Source: Clostridia bacterium
GTDB lineage: Bacteria; Bacillota; Clostridia; Lutisporales; Lutisporaceae
Reading direction: 5' to 3'
Length of the DNA: 9,302 nucleotides
Assembly: GCA_029256365.1 (NCBI GenBank)
Contig: JAQSYB010000057.1
Span: 1-9,302, forward strand
The translations under genes and the position numbers were made by a program. Positions 1-6,549 of the stretch are shown here, in pieces. Below the pieces are notes generated by a model that saw nothing but the letters and a program-made list of their open reading frames with translations, did no database searches and was not told where the DNA came from. Position 1 is the first letter of the stretch. Every line of letters starts with the position of its first letter.

Positions 1-299
1 ACATCTATAACCTTAATAAACATTAATCCCATTTGTCCTGCCATTGCCCCGATAACCAAAGCAAAGTTTAGTCCCATACCTGCAATTACAGGTATGATCA
101 GGGATAGAACCAAGAAAGAGTTTCTTCCAATTCTTGTTACAACTTCATTGAATATAAATTTTACGTTAATACCAGAATAATATACTCCAATTGCACAAAT
201 CAATAAAAATAGCAATGGTACTGAATTATTTGCAATAAGATGAAGTAAATTAAAGCTTTTTTCCTTCGGTTTATTATCTGTTTTTATTTGCATACTCAT
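1..299 (-). CDS. ABC transporter permease, second subunit (partial, N-terminal ~99 residues)
   Basis: This is the start of a second inner-membrane permease, cut by the left window edge. The ATG (297-299) abuts the TAG stop of the preceding permease (300-302) with no gap, and a second in-frame ATG lies two codons later. A G-rich stretch (AGGGGG) about 10 bases upstream can serve as ribosome binding site. The polar N-terminus (MSMQIKTDNKPKEKS) is followed by a hydrophobic segment at about residues 25-45, then a loop and a glycine-rich membrane stretch. The stretch VVTRIGRNSFLVLSLIIPVI and the GMGLNFALVIGAMAG that follows it align by eye with RIGMNGILVLAMVPSIMSG and GTGLNFGLSLGIMAG in the neighbouring permease. 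The two are therefore paralogues of the BPD_transp_2 family and probably form a heterodimeric channel with the ATPase encoded upstream. The substrate is unknown. The rest of the protein is outside the window. Confidence 0.9.
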   Translation of the reverse strand, partial: MSMQIKTDNKPKEKSFNLLHLIANNSVPLLFLLICAIGVYYSGINVKFIFNEVVTRIGRNSFLVLSLIIPVIAGMGLNFALVIGAMAGQMGLMFIKVID

Positions 300-1343
300 C
301 TAATCATTACCCCCTACCTTAGTCAAGGCGTATAATATAACTCCGTTACTTACAATGATACGAACTATTTCTGATAGATTGCTTTCTGGCATCATTTGAT
401 TTATAACAGGCAATGAAATCGTGAGCAAGGCCTGGAACAATATTGTTCCTGAAATAACATGAGAAATTTTTGCGCTCTTTGCAGTAGCGCCGCCAATAAG
501 AATAGCTGCAATCGCTCCAAAGGGCATCATCAAAGGTGCCTGATATAGCTGCAAGAAGCCAAAGCTTTGTGCATATACAAGTATTCCTATACCACCAAGT
601 ACAGTAGAAATGATTGTACCTATGGTTCTTTGTCTATCTACATTGATTCCGCATGAGCTTGCAAACTTAGGATTATCTCCAGCTGCCATCATAGCAACAC
701 CTGTTTTTGAGCGTGTAAACAGCCACATAAGATAACAACATAATGCGAAAAATAATAGCGCGCCAGTAGGCAGCATTACATCAAAGAAAGGCATTGCCAT
801 AAACTCATCCAATATTTTAGCATATCTGTCAGTAAGTGCGATTGTTGTTCGAAGGCCCTTACCGCCTATTGCCCAAATCATTTCTGGGCTCTTAAAAGGT
901 ATCAATAACCAACCGATTGACATAAAGGAAACGATTGAGAATCCTAAATAAGTACCAACAGTCATTTCATCTCCCTTTACCCTATTTAGCAGCCAGCCAT
1001 ACAACCAGCCTACTACTATGGATATGGGGATGGAAATTAGAACTGCAACTGCAAAAGCTGTCATACCAGTTAAGTCAAGCTCTATGCTGATACAGCCTGC
1101 TAATAATCCAGCCATTATACCAAGGGATAGTCCAAAATTCAAACCCGTACCTGACATGATGCTAGGCACCATTGCCAATACCAAAATACCATTCATCCCG
1201 ATACGTACCAAGGAATCCTTGAAAAGTCCAGGCATATGTTGATTCTGCATAACTGCTGTCATGCAAAGGGCTATCAGAAAAATAACTATCGAAACCTTAG
1301 GAAAGCCGTATTTTTCAATCAGCTTTTTCCATAGACTCTTCAT
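300..1343 (-). CDS. ABC transporter permease (BPD_transp_2 / CUT2-like), first subunit
   Basis: A 347-residue, strongly hydrophobic protein with about 9-10 predicted membrane spans (for example near residues 15-35, 49-66, 93-120, 125-148, 188-210, 238-262, 265-290 and 322-341). It resembles permeases of ribose/simple-sugar/nucleoside ABC importers. Supporting stretches are GTGLNFGLSLGIMAG near residue 65, a cytoplasmic segment AAGDNPKFASSCGINVDRQR near 220, and AIAAILIGGATAKSAKI near 275-290, where the ATPase-coupling region sits in this family. The ATG overlaps the ATPase stop by one base (TAATG). An AGGAGG at 1351-1356, inside the last ATPase codons, lies 7 bases upstream, so the two genes are translationally coupled. 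The stop directly abuts the next permease. The transported compound cannot be read from the sequence. Confidence 0.95.
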   Translation of the reverse strand: MKSLWKKLIEKYGFPKVSIVIFLIALCMTAVMQNQHMPGLFKDSLVRIGMNGILVLAMVPSIMSGTGLNFGLSLGIMAGLLAGCISIELDLTGMTAFAVAVLISIPISIVVGWLYGWLLNRVKGDEMTVGTYLGFSIVSFMSIGWLLIPFKSPEMIWAIGGKGLRTTIALTDRYAKILDEFMAMPFFDVMLPTGALLFFALCCYLMWLFTRSKTGVAMMAAGDNPKFASSCGINVDRQRTIGTIISTVLGGIGILVYAQSFGFLQLYQAPLMMPFGAIAAILIGGATAKSAKISHVISGTILFQALLTISLPVINQMMPESNLSEIVRIIVSNGVILYALTKVGGND

Positions 1344-2950
1344 TATATTACCTCCTTCTTATGGGCACTGTACTCACCGGCCATCATTAATCCAAAGTTT
1401 ACATCTGAATCTGTTGGATCCAGTATACCTTCCAGCTTTCCACCATAAACAATCGCTATTCTATCACATATAGATCTCAATTCACCCAATTCACTAGATG
1501 TCATGATAATCGTCATGCCAAACTCTTTGTTTAGTTTAATCAGCAAATCCAGTACAAGCTTCTTTGCTCCAATATCAATACCTCTTGTAGGCTCTGAAAC
1601 AAATAGAATGTCTGGCTCCATAGTAAGTGCTCTTGCAATACAGACCTTTTGCTGATTACCACCGCTTAGTCTTCTTGTGAACTGAGTGGGACCAACACAT
1701 CTGATATCAAGATCCTTTATCATACCTAGTGCCCACTGTCTTATACCCTTTTCATCCTTCATTTCCAGACCTTTGATTCCCAAAAGCGGCTTAAGAAATT
1801 TACCTTGCAGCTGCATACTGGTAATCGCTATATTTGTCTCTATAGAAGTATCCAATAGTAAGCCTACCCCTCTTCTATCCTCAGATACAAAGGCCAGCTT
1901 TCTTTCATATGCTTTCTTGGGATTGTTCAGTTCTAGCAGCTCACCATTTTTATACACTTCACCGATTGCATTATGAAGTCCCATGATGCCGTTGGCGATA
2001 CCTATTTTGCCTTGACCTGCCAATCCACCGATGCCAATTATTTCACCTCTTTTAATTTCAAGGTCAATTCCATTTACCTTTTCTCCTGGCATGTCAACCT
2101 TCAAATTTTTAATGGATAAAATAATATCGTGTTGCTCATTTTCATCTTTGACAGTTTTTACTATTCTGTCAACCTTTCTTCCAACCATAGCCTGTGCAAT
2201 TTTTTCAACAGTAGCCTCTGCATTTGTCATGAAGTCAACCTGCTCTCCATCTCTCATTACAGTGATGGAATCAGCTACAGCCATTACTTCATCAAGTCTA
2301 TGGGTTATGAAGAGTATCGAAATTCCTCTAGCAGTTATTGTTTTCATAGCATCTAACAGCTTATCTGCTTCACTTTCTGTAAGTACAGCTGTAGGCTCAT
2401 CAAATACAAGAAGCTTAATGTTTTCTTTATCAATTTCTCTAGCAATTTCTATAAATTGCATGTATCCAACAGGCATACCTGCTACGGGAAGCCAATCGTC
2501 TATATTCATCCCAAGTGTATCAAGTGCTTTCTTGGAATCTGATCGCATTTTATCTATATCCAACGACTTTAGTGCTGGTCCTAATATTCGACTTATTGGA
2601 TTGTGCTTGGTTATTTCTCTATTCAGTTTAATATTTTCAGTAATTGTAAAACCAGGAAGTAACATAAACTCCTGATGTACCATTCCTATTCCAAACTTCA
2701 TAGCATCGTTTGGAGATTTAATTTCTACCTTTTCACCATCAAAAATTACTTCACCACTGAAGCCTCCTGTACTATGTATTACAGGCATACCAAATATAAT
2801 ATTCATTAATGTAGATTTGCCGGCTCCATTCTCACCTACCAAGGCGTGTATTTCTCCAGCCTTTACATTAAGGTTAATTCCTTTTAATACCTTGTTGCCA
2901 AAATAATCTTTTTCTATATTGGTCATTTGCAGAATATTTCTTGCTTCCAT
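1343..2950 (-). CDS. Double-domain ABC importer ATPase (CUT2-type, sugar/nucleoside class)
   Basis: A 535-residue cytoplasmic ATPase with two fused nucleotide-binding domains, the architecture of RbsA/MglA-type proteins. Domain 1 (about 1-255) has Walker A GENGAGKST (39-47), Q-loop Gln93, Walker B LLVFDEPT with Asp184-Glu185, and H-loop His217. Its signature motif is degenerate (GMPVGYMQFIEIA, about 158-170). Domain 2 (about 275-535) has a good LSGGNQQ signature (428-434), and VSEDRR at 355-360, as usual in this class. Its Walker A is altered (GLAGQGKIG, 309-317, Ile for Ser/Thr after Lys315), its Walker B has Ser452 before Glu453, and the H-loop position reads TSSE (484-487). One composite site is therefore likely weak or inactive, as is common in this class. 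AGGGGGAG lies just upstream of the ATG. It should power the two permeases encoded downstream. Confidence 0.96.
   Translation of the reverse strand: MEARNILQMTNIEKDYFGNKVLKGINLNVKAGEIHALVGENGAGKSTLMNIIFGMPVIHSTGGFSGEVIFDGEKVEIKSPNDAMKFGIGMVHQEFMLLPGFTITENIKLNREITKHNPISRILGPALKSLDIDKMRSDSKKALDTLGMNIDDWLPVAGMPVGYMQFIEIAREIDKENIKLLVFDEPTAVLTESEADKLLDAMKTITARGISILFITHRLDEVMAVADSITVMRDGEQVDFMTNAEATVEKIAQAMVGRKVDRIVKTVKDENEQHDIILSIKNLKVDMPGEKVNGIDLEIKRGEIIGIGGLAGQGKIGIANGIMGLHNAIGEVYKNGELLELNNPKKAYERKLAFVSEDRRGVGLLLDTSIETNIAITSMQLQGKFLKPLLGIKGLEMKDEKGIRQWALGMIKDLDIRCVGPTQFTRRLSGGNQQKVCIARALTMEPDILFVSEPTRGIDIGAKKLVLDLLIKLNKEFGMTIIMTSSELGELRSICDRIAIVYGGKLEGILDPTDSDVNFGLMMAGEYSAHKKEVI
1351..1356 (-). 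promoter_or_regulatory. Ribosome binding site of the first permease, inside the ATPase gene
   Basis: The minus strand reads AGGAGG here, 7 bases before the permease ATG at 1341-1343. It is also part of the codons for the last residues of the ATPase (KKEVI). With the one-base stop/start overlap this implies coupled translation and fixes the permease start. Confidence 0.85.
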
Positions 2951-2983
2951 GACAACTCCCCCTTATAGCAAGTACAAATGAAG

Positions 2984-3023
2984 TACATGCATAAGGTTGC
3001 CTTTATATAGGCAACCTCATGTA
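2984..3023 (-). promoter_or_regulatory. Intergenic hairpin between binding-protein and ATPase genes (attenuator or RNA-stability element)
   Basis: A perfect 8-bp inverted repeat, AGGTTGCC (2994-3001) and GGCAACCT (3010-3017), encloses an 8-base loop. It is extended by a second 6-bp pair, TACATG (2984-2989) and CATGTA (3018-3023), with a four-base bulge on one side. No run of T follows on the minus strand, so it is not a full intrinsic terminator. It sits 27 bases past the DUF3798 stop and ahead of the ATPase ribosome binding site. In many importer operons such a structure keeps binding-protein mRNA more abundant than the downstream part; that role here is inferred. Confidence 0.65.
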
Positions 3024-3049
3024 ATATACTTAATTATTGTATGGTAATC

Positions 3050-4216
3050 TTAGAATGTTATATAGTCACTTAAAATCATATAGAAATTATCGAAATTAAC
3101 GTCCTTGCCGTCTTTGTCCTTACCTGTGTAAGTTGTGAACGTGATTTCCTTGCCGCCTGCAACTTCAGAACAAATCTTTTTCATTGCTTCGATGTCATTC
3201 TTGCTAGTGATTGTTCCTTCTAGGTATGCCTTAGCATACTTAACGCCTGCTTCAACGAACATCATGTTAACAGGTACTGGCCAAGTTGAGAATCTGCCTG
3301 TGCCGCCCTTTTCAGCAACCTTAGCGCTGATTTGAGCTACTAGGTAATCAACATCGCCTTCATGTCCCTTAACATCGATACCAAGTGCTCCTGGGTATCC
3401 ATGGTATGGACTTGGGCAGCATTGTTGTGCATTTACTGCACCAGCTTCAAGAGTTGCCTTTATTAAAGGCTCTTGCATACCGCAGTTTGTGCTGAAGAAG
3501 TTTGTATTCTTGCCAAACTCAGCAACTTTTCTTGGAACGTCTTCAAGTATAAACTGTTGTGCGCCTGGAAGACCTTGGTCTCCAAGTGGGTCTGGAGCTG
3601 TCGCATCAATAAACTTTAGACCAATCTTTTCACATTCAACCTTCATGATATCTCTTCTTTGAGCAAGAAGTGGATATGACATGTGTCTTGGGAAGGAGTA
3701 ATGTACAAAAGTTTCTGCTCCCATAGCCTTAGCTTGTGCAGGTATTGTATAACCCATTGCTAGCTCATCACCTTGAAGAATGATGTCAGCCTTCTTAGCT
3801 ATCATGTCTGGGTCTTCGCCTGGAACTGCAGCGATTATTAGCATATCAGGTCTCATTTCTTTAACCTTTTCAAATGCAGCTGCTGCACCTGGAACTGCTT
3901 GAACCATAACGATTGCCTTAACATCTGGATCTGAAGCCATAGTCATCATGTTAGCAATTGTAGTTTCTTGTTCTTTCATGAAGTTATCTGGATAAGTTTG
4001 AACAACCATCAAGTCGCCAAATTCCTTAACCATTTTTTCCCCTGCTCTATACTCTTCTTCACCTTGAGCAACTGTACCAGTCATTAGACCGATCTTAAAC
4101 TTCTTTTCTTCTGCCGCTGCAGGTGCTGGGTTGCTAGCAGGATCTGCTGCATTTCCGCATGCAGTCATGCTGAATAACATAATTCCTACCAGTAATAAAA
4201 CTAGTAACTTTTTCAT
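3050..4216 (-). CDS. DUF3798-like lipoprotein, putative substrate-binding protein of the ABC importer
   Basis: A 388-residue exported lipoprotein. Residues 1-19 form a signal peptide (MKKLLVLLLVGIMLFSMTA) with lipobox SMTA-Cys20, followed by a low-complexity Ala/Pro/Asn linker (about 21-36) and a globular domain from about residue 40. The domain opens with FKIGLMTGTVAQGEEEYRAG, like the first strand and helix of a periplasmic-binding-protein type I fold, and alternating strands and helices follow. From memory the sequence matches family DUF3798, for which I know no assigned ligand. Cysteines besides Cys20 are at 195, 245, 266 and 267, the last two in QQCCPSPYHGYPG. Gene order (binding protein, ATPase, two permeases) makes it the extracytoplasmic receptor of this importer. 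The ribosome binding site GGAGGGG is about 7 bases before the ATG. Lysine AAG and aspartate GAC codons look more frequent than in the neighbouring kinase gene, which may reflect high expression; I have not counted them across the gene. Confidence 0.9.
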   Translation of the reverse strand: MKKLLVLLLVGIMLFSMTACGNAADPASNPAPAAAEEKKFKIGLMTGTVAQGEEEYRAGEKMVKEFGDLMVVQTYPDNFMKEQETTIANMMTMASDPDVKAIVMVQAVPGAAAAFEKVKEMRPDMLIIAAVPGEDPDMIAKKADIILQGDELAMGYTIPAQAKAMGAETFVHYSFPRHMSYPLLAQRRDIMKVECEKIGLKFIDATAPDPLGDQGLPGAQQFILEDVPRKVAEFGKNTNFFSTNCGMQEPLIKATLEAGAVNAQQCCPSPYHGYPGALGIDVKGHEGDVDYLVAQISAKVAEKGGTGRFSTWPVPVNMMFVEAGVKYAKAYLEGTITSKNDIEAMKKICSEVAGGKEITFTTYTGKDKDGKDVNFDNFYMILSDYITF

Positions 4217-4247
4217 TCTTTCCCCTCCGTTTTTTGTTTTATATTAG

Positions 4248-4269
4248 TCTGGAAAATAAATCTTCCAGA
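4248..4269 (-). other. Small hairpin in the leader of the DUF3798 operon
   Basis: The inverted repeat TCTGGAA (4248-4254) and TTCCAGA (4263-4269) encloses an 8-base loop, about 31 bases ahead of the DUF3798 start codon and so probably in its 5' leader. It is short and has no T-run, so a terminator is unlikely. A stabilising leader stem is possible. Confidence 0.4.
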
Positions 4270-4277
4270 TGCTAATC

Positions 4278-4344
4278 AATATAGTGGTGCTGCATTCTAA
4301 AATAGAAAATACAACTTAACCTGTCTATAGAATATATATTCTAT
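4278..4344 (-). promoter_or_regulatory. Probable promoter and operator region of the DUF3798 importer operon
   Basis: An 18-bp perfect palindrome, ATAGAATATATATTCTAT, lies at 4327-4344. A related dyad TTCTA-AAA-TAGAA lies at 4295-4307, centred about 34 bases downstream on the minus strand. The minus strand offers two possible -10 hexamers, TAGAAT (4294-4299) and TATATT (4278-4283). Neither has a convincing -35 at 17 bases. A weak -35 with a dyad upstream is what an activator-dependent promoter looks like. If TAGAAT is used, the palindrome is centred near -48. The response regulator encoded just upstream is the obvious candidate to bind here, but this is inference, and AT-rich dyads also arise by chance. 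Confidence 0.45.
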
Positions 4345-4389
4345 TTCATGTGTTGAAAGAACAATTAATGCAAACCCTTTTTAACGCAT

Positions 4390-4440
4390 AAAAAAAGCCC
4401 GCCTTTTCTAGAATATTTACTATTTCTAGAAAAGTCAGAC
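4390..4440 (-). terminator. Strong intrinsic terminator after the response regulator gene
   Basis: On the minus strand a 17-position stem (4424-4440 with 4397-4413) closes a 10-base loop. All positions pair except one A-G mismatch, including two G-T pairs. The inner 11 bp, CTTTTCTAGAA / TTCTAGAAAAG, are perfect. The 3' arm ends in GGCGGGC followed by seven T (4390-4396). It begins 27 bases beyond the response regulator stop, ending the sensor operon and separating it from the importer operon. Confidence 0.92.
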
Positions 4441-4467
4441 GATTCCTATTTTTATCACATTTTTCTC

Positions 4468-5115
4468 TCAATATTTTTCAGAATATTTATATTTATTTTT
4501 AGGCCTTCCTAAATGACCATAAATTGGAAGCGTTTCTATCTTCCCTTCTTCCGTTAGATATTGTATATACCTATGTACAGTTTGATATGCCAGCTCAAGT
4601 CCGCTTGTTATCTCATCAATTGTAAGCCCTTCCTTCTGCTCCTTTAAAAAGTCGCAAATAATGCTTAGGGTAGCTTGACTCATGCCCTTATCAATATAGG
4701 TTTGCTGTTTCTCTTTTACATATTTTTGTTGAATCTCATTAATCTTTAGATTAATCTTTATTCTTGATATCAGATCTGGAGATTTGATTGGCTTAATTGC
4801 AAAATCTGTTGCCCCTGCCTCGATAAACTTCTCTGCAATCTCCTGCCTTTCGTCTACTGTAAGCACTAGTATTGCTGCAGCACTGTCCATTTGACGAATT
4901 TTTTTCACAGTGGTTAAGCCATCCCAATCAGGCATATGATAGTCAACAATAACCAGATTTGGTCTATGCTGCTTACATAATTCATAGCCCTGCATGCCGC
5001 TACTTGCTACAATCGGCTCCCACCCTCCATACAGACATATTTCTTTTATTGTATATTGAATATCCGGCTCATCATCAATAATGACAATTTTCCTAGCTTG
5101 TTTTACCTTATTCAT
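4468..5115 (-). CDS. Response regulator with CitB/DcuR-like DNA-binding domain
   Basis: A 215-residue cytoplasmic transcription regulator. The receiver domain (about 8-125) has the acidic pair Asp14-Asp15, phosphoacceptor Asp58 in VIVDYHMPDWDG, Thr86 and Lys108-Pro109, so all catalytic positions are intact. After a linker, the C-terminal part (about 150-215) holds a helix-turn-helix ending in YQTVHRYIQYLTEEGKIE and YGHLGRPKNKYKY. The YGxxGRP ending is typical of CitB/DcuR regulators, which often control uptake or catabolism of small organic acids. The ATG at 5113-5115 is preferred over a GTG at 5143-5145, ten codons upstream, because AGAGGTG is well placed before the ATG and nothing comparable precedes the GTG. 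It lies 16 bases after the kinase stop and is the obvious partner of that kinase. Its target is not shown directly; the importer operon downstream is the best candidate. Confidence 0.94.
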   Translation of the reverse strand: MNKVKQARKIVIIDDEPDIQYTIKEICLYGGWEPIVASSGMQGYELCKQHRPNLVIVDYHMPDWDGLTTVKKIRQMDSAAAILVLTVDERQEIAEKFIEAGATDFAIKPIKSPDLISRIKINLKINEIQQKYVKEKQQTYIDKGMSQATLSIICDFLKEQKEGLTIDEITSGLELAYQTVHRYIQYLTEEGKIETLPIYGHLGRPKNKYKYSEKY

Positions 5116-5120
5116 GTACT

Positions 5121-5127
5121 CACCTCT
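5121..5127 (-). promoter_or_regulatory. Ribosome binding site deciding the response regulator start
   Basis: The minus strand reads AGAGGTG, 5 bases before the ATG at 5113-5115 and just past the kinase stop codon (5132-5134). This supports the ATG start over the upstream GTG, which would overlap the kinase gene by 14 bases. Confidence 0.75.
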
Positions 5128-5131
5128 ATCT

Positions 5132-6523
5132 TCATATCCTCTCACTTATTGCTCTATCTGAAAAGTTGTCAATGGAAGGCAGAAATATCGTTGCAACAGT
5201 CCCCTTGTTTACCTGGCTTAAGATACCTATGGTGCCCTCATTGTCCTCAATAACTTGCTTTGCAAAGGTCAGCCCCAATCCGGAGGTATTGTTTGTCGAA
5301 AAACCTAACTCCCAAATACGTTGCAGATTCTCCTCCTCAATGCCTATTCCATTGTCTTCGATCATAATATAAAGTCCCTTGTACATTGGTTTTACTTCAA
5401 AAATAATGTGTTTATAGGGCTTTGTACAAGGCACAATAATTGCATTTTCCAATATATTTATAATGGCTCTTGCCATTCTTATCTTGTTCACATAAATATC
5501 AGGTAGATTTTCTGCGATTTTCAATTCAATCTTAATTGTGTCATCCTCCAAGGGCAATTGTGCTCTAATATAGCTTACTAGGTCCAAGGTATTCAGCTTT
5601 TGTCTTGATGCTTCATAAAGAAAGCTTGATATCATTTCGCTCATCTTGTCAACAGAACTATCTATGCGGCCGCTGTATTCCTCCAGCTTTTCAGAGTCCC
5701 TTGAAACTGCTAGCAAGGAATTCAGACCTTTTATGGTAACAAGAGGAGTTTTTAAATCATGTACCAGGGACTTCACTTCTTTATATATTCTGCTTTCCAA
5801 AGCCTTCGCCTTCATCGTCTGTATTTCCCGCTCTTTTTCGTAATTGTCTTTCATCATCCCTATGTTTCGCGTATAGCTGATAAACAATGTAGTGGTGATA
5901 AAAGCAGAACATATAAAGGGTAAGAAAAATGCAAAGCCTGTAAAATTCAAAACAGAACCTGCATGTAAATATAACCCTGCCGTTTTGATGCTATAGGGTA
6001 TATCACTTTGACCTATATGATAAACAGAGAATAAAGGCATGATGTTCAGCCATTGAAATGCAAAAAACACTTGAATAATTACGATAGAAACTTGTAATAG
6101 GCTATTGGTCTCCCCAAATAGCTTATCTACAATAAATAAAGCTATGACCAGTGCCAAGGTGGTTGATACTGGCTCCCAAGGCAAGTCCGAAATCATATGA
6201 TTTGCTATGTGAAAAAAAATGATCGCAAATAGAAAAATGATGGTAAGCTTAAATTTACTTAAGGTCATTTTTAATCCAGTATAATATGTAACAAGTATTG
6301 CACCTAAGAATATACAAGTGCTTTGAATTGCATATAAAAAGCTCATGGAGGCTGATGCCAGTATTAAATGCCCACTATCTCCAACACTTATGGCATTTCG
6401 AATTGTGAAAATGATATTGAACCAAGCATTTTGTATTATTAAAGGAAAAAATAATCCAAACAATATTAGTAAAATGCCATTTAACATAAGAAACTTATTA
6501 TAAATAATTTCTTTTTTTATCAT
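5132..6523 (-). CDS. Membrane sensor histidine kinase
   Basis: A 463-residue kinase. The N-terminal half has about six membrane spans (roughly 12-33, 53-81, 91-111, 118-136, 142-165 and 187-216) with short loops, and I do not recognise it as a named sensor domain. A charged helical segment (about 217-250) leads to the dimerisation and phosphoacceptor region with His255 in SLVHDLKTPLVTIKGL. The ATPase domain follows: N-box around Asn356 and Asn360 (NILENA), G1 box DNGIG (390-394), F-box WELGFST (404-410), and G2 box GLGL (415-418). All motifs look intact, so it should be active. There is no large extracellular domain, so sensing would be within the membrane or through a partner protein; two anchored extracytoplasmic proteins are encoded immediately upstream. 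The start has AGGAGAGG a few bases upstream and lies 26 bases after the previous stop. Confidence 0.95.
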   Translation of the reverse strand: MIKKEIIYNKFLMLNGILLILFGLFFPLIIQNAWFNIIFTIRNAISVGDSGHLILASASMSFLYAIQSTCIFLGAILVTYYTGLKMTLSKFKLTIIFLFAIIFFHIANHMISDLPWEPVSTTLALVIALFIVDKLFGETNSLLQVSIVIIQVFFAFQWLNIMPLFSVYHIGQSDIPYSIKTAGLYLHAGSVLNFTGFAFFLPFICSAFITTTLFISYTRNIGMMKDNYEKEREIQTMKAKALESRIYKEVKSLVHDLKTPLVTIKGLNSLLAVSRDSEKLEEYSGRIDSSVDKMSEMISSFLYEASRQKLNTLDLVSYIRAQLPLEDDTIKIELKIAENLPDIYVNKIRMARAIINILENAIIVPCTKPYKHIIFEVKPMYKGLYIMIEDNGIGIEEENLQRIWELGFSTNNTSGLGLTFAKQVIEDNEGTIGILSQVNKGTVATIFLPSIDNFSDRAISERI

Positions 6524-6549
6524 TTTAAGGCCTCTCCTAAAAATACAAA

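Noticed and set aside
2031..2675. Long open frame on the plus strand (214 codons) inside the ATPase gene
   Set aside because: It is antisense to a clearly coding gene with all ABC motifs. Its translation is Ser/Ile-rich without recognisable domains, and it has no independent context. The other plus-strand frames in the window are the same kind of shadow.
4217..4389. Riboswitch in the region before the DUF3798 gene
   Set aside because: Only one small stem and AT-rich dyads are visible. No multi-stem conserved core, antiterminator pairing or terminator just before the start codon was found.
4397..4440. TTCTAGAA palindromes as extra operator copies related to the 4327-4344 dyad
   Set aside because: They form the arms of the intrinsic terminator with a T-run after it, which explains their symmetry. 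Similarity to the operator half-site may be chance in AT-rich DNA.
5116..5145. GTG start for the response regulator overlapping the kinase gene
   Set aside because: There is no ribosome binding site before the GTG, while AGAGGTG is well spaced before the ATG at 5113-5115. The receiver domain also begins normally from that ATG.
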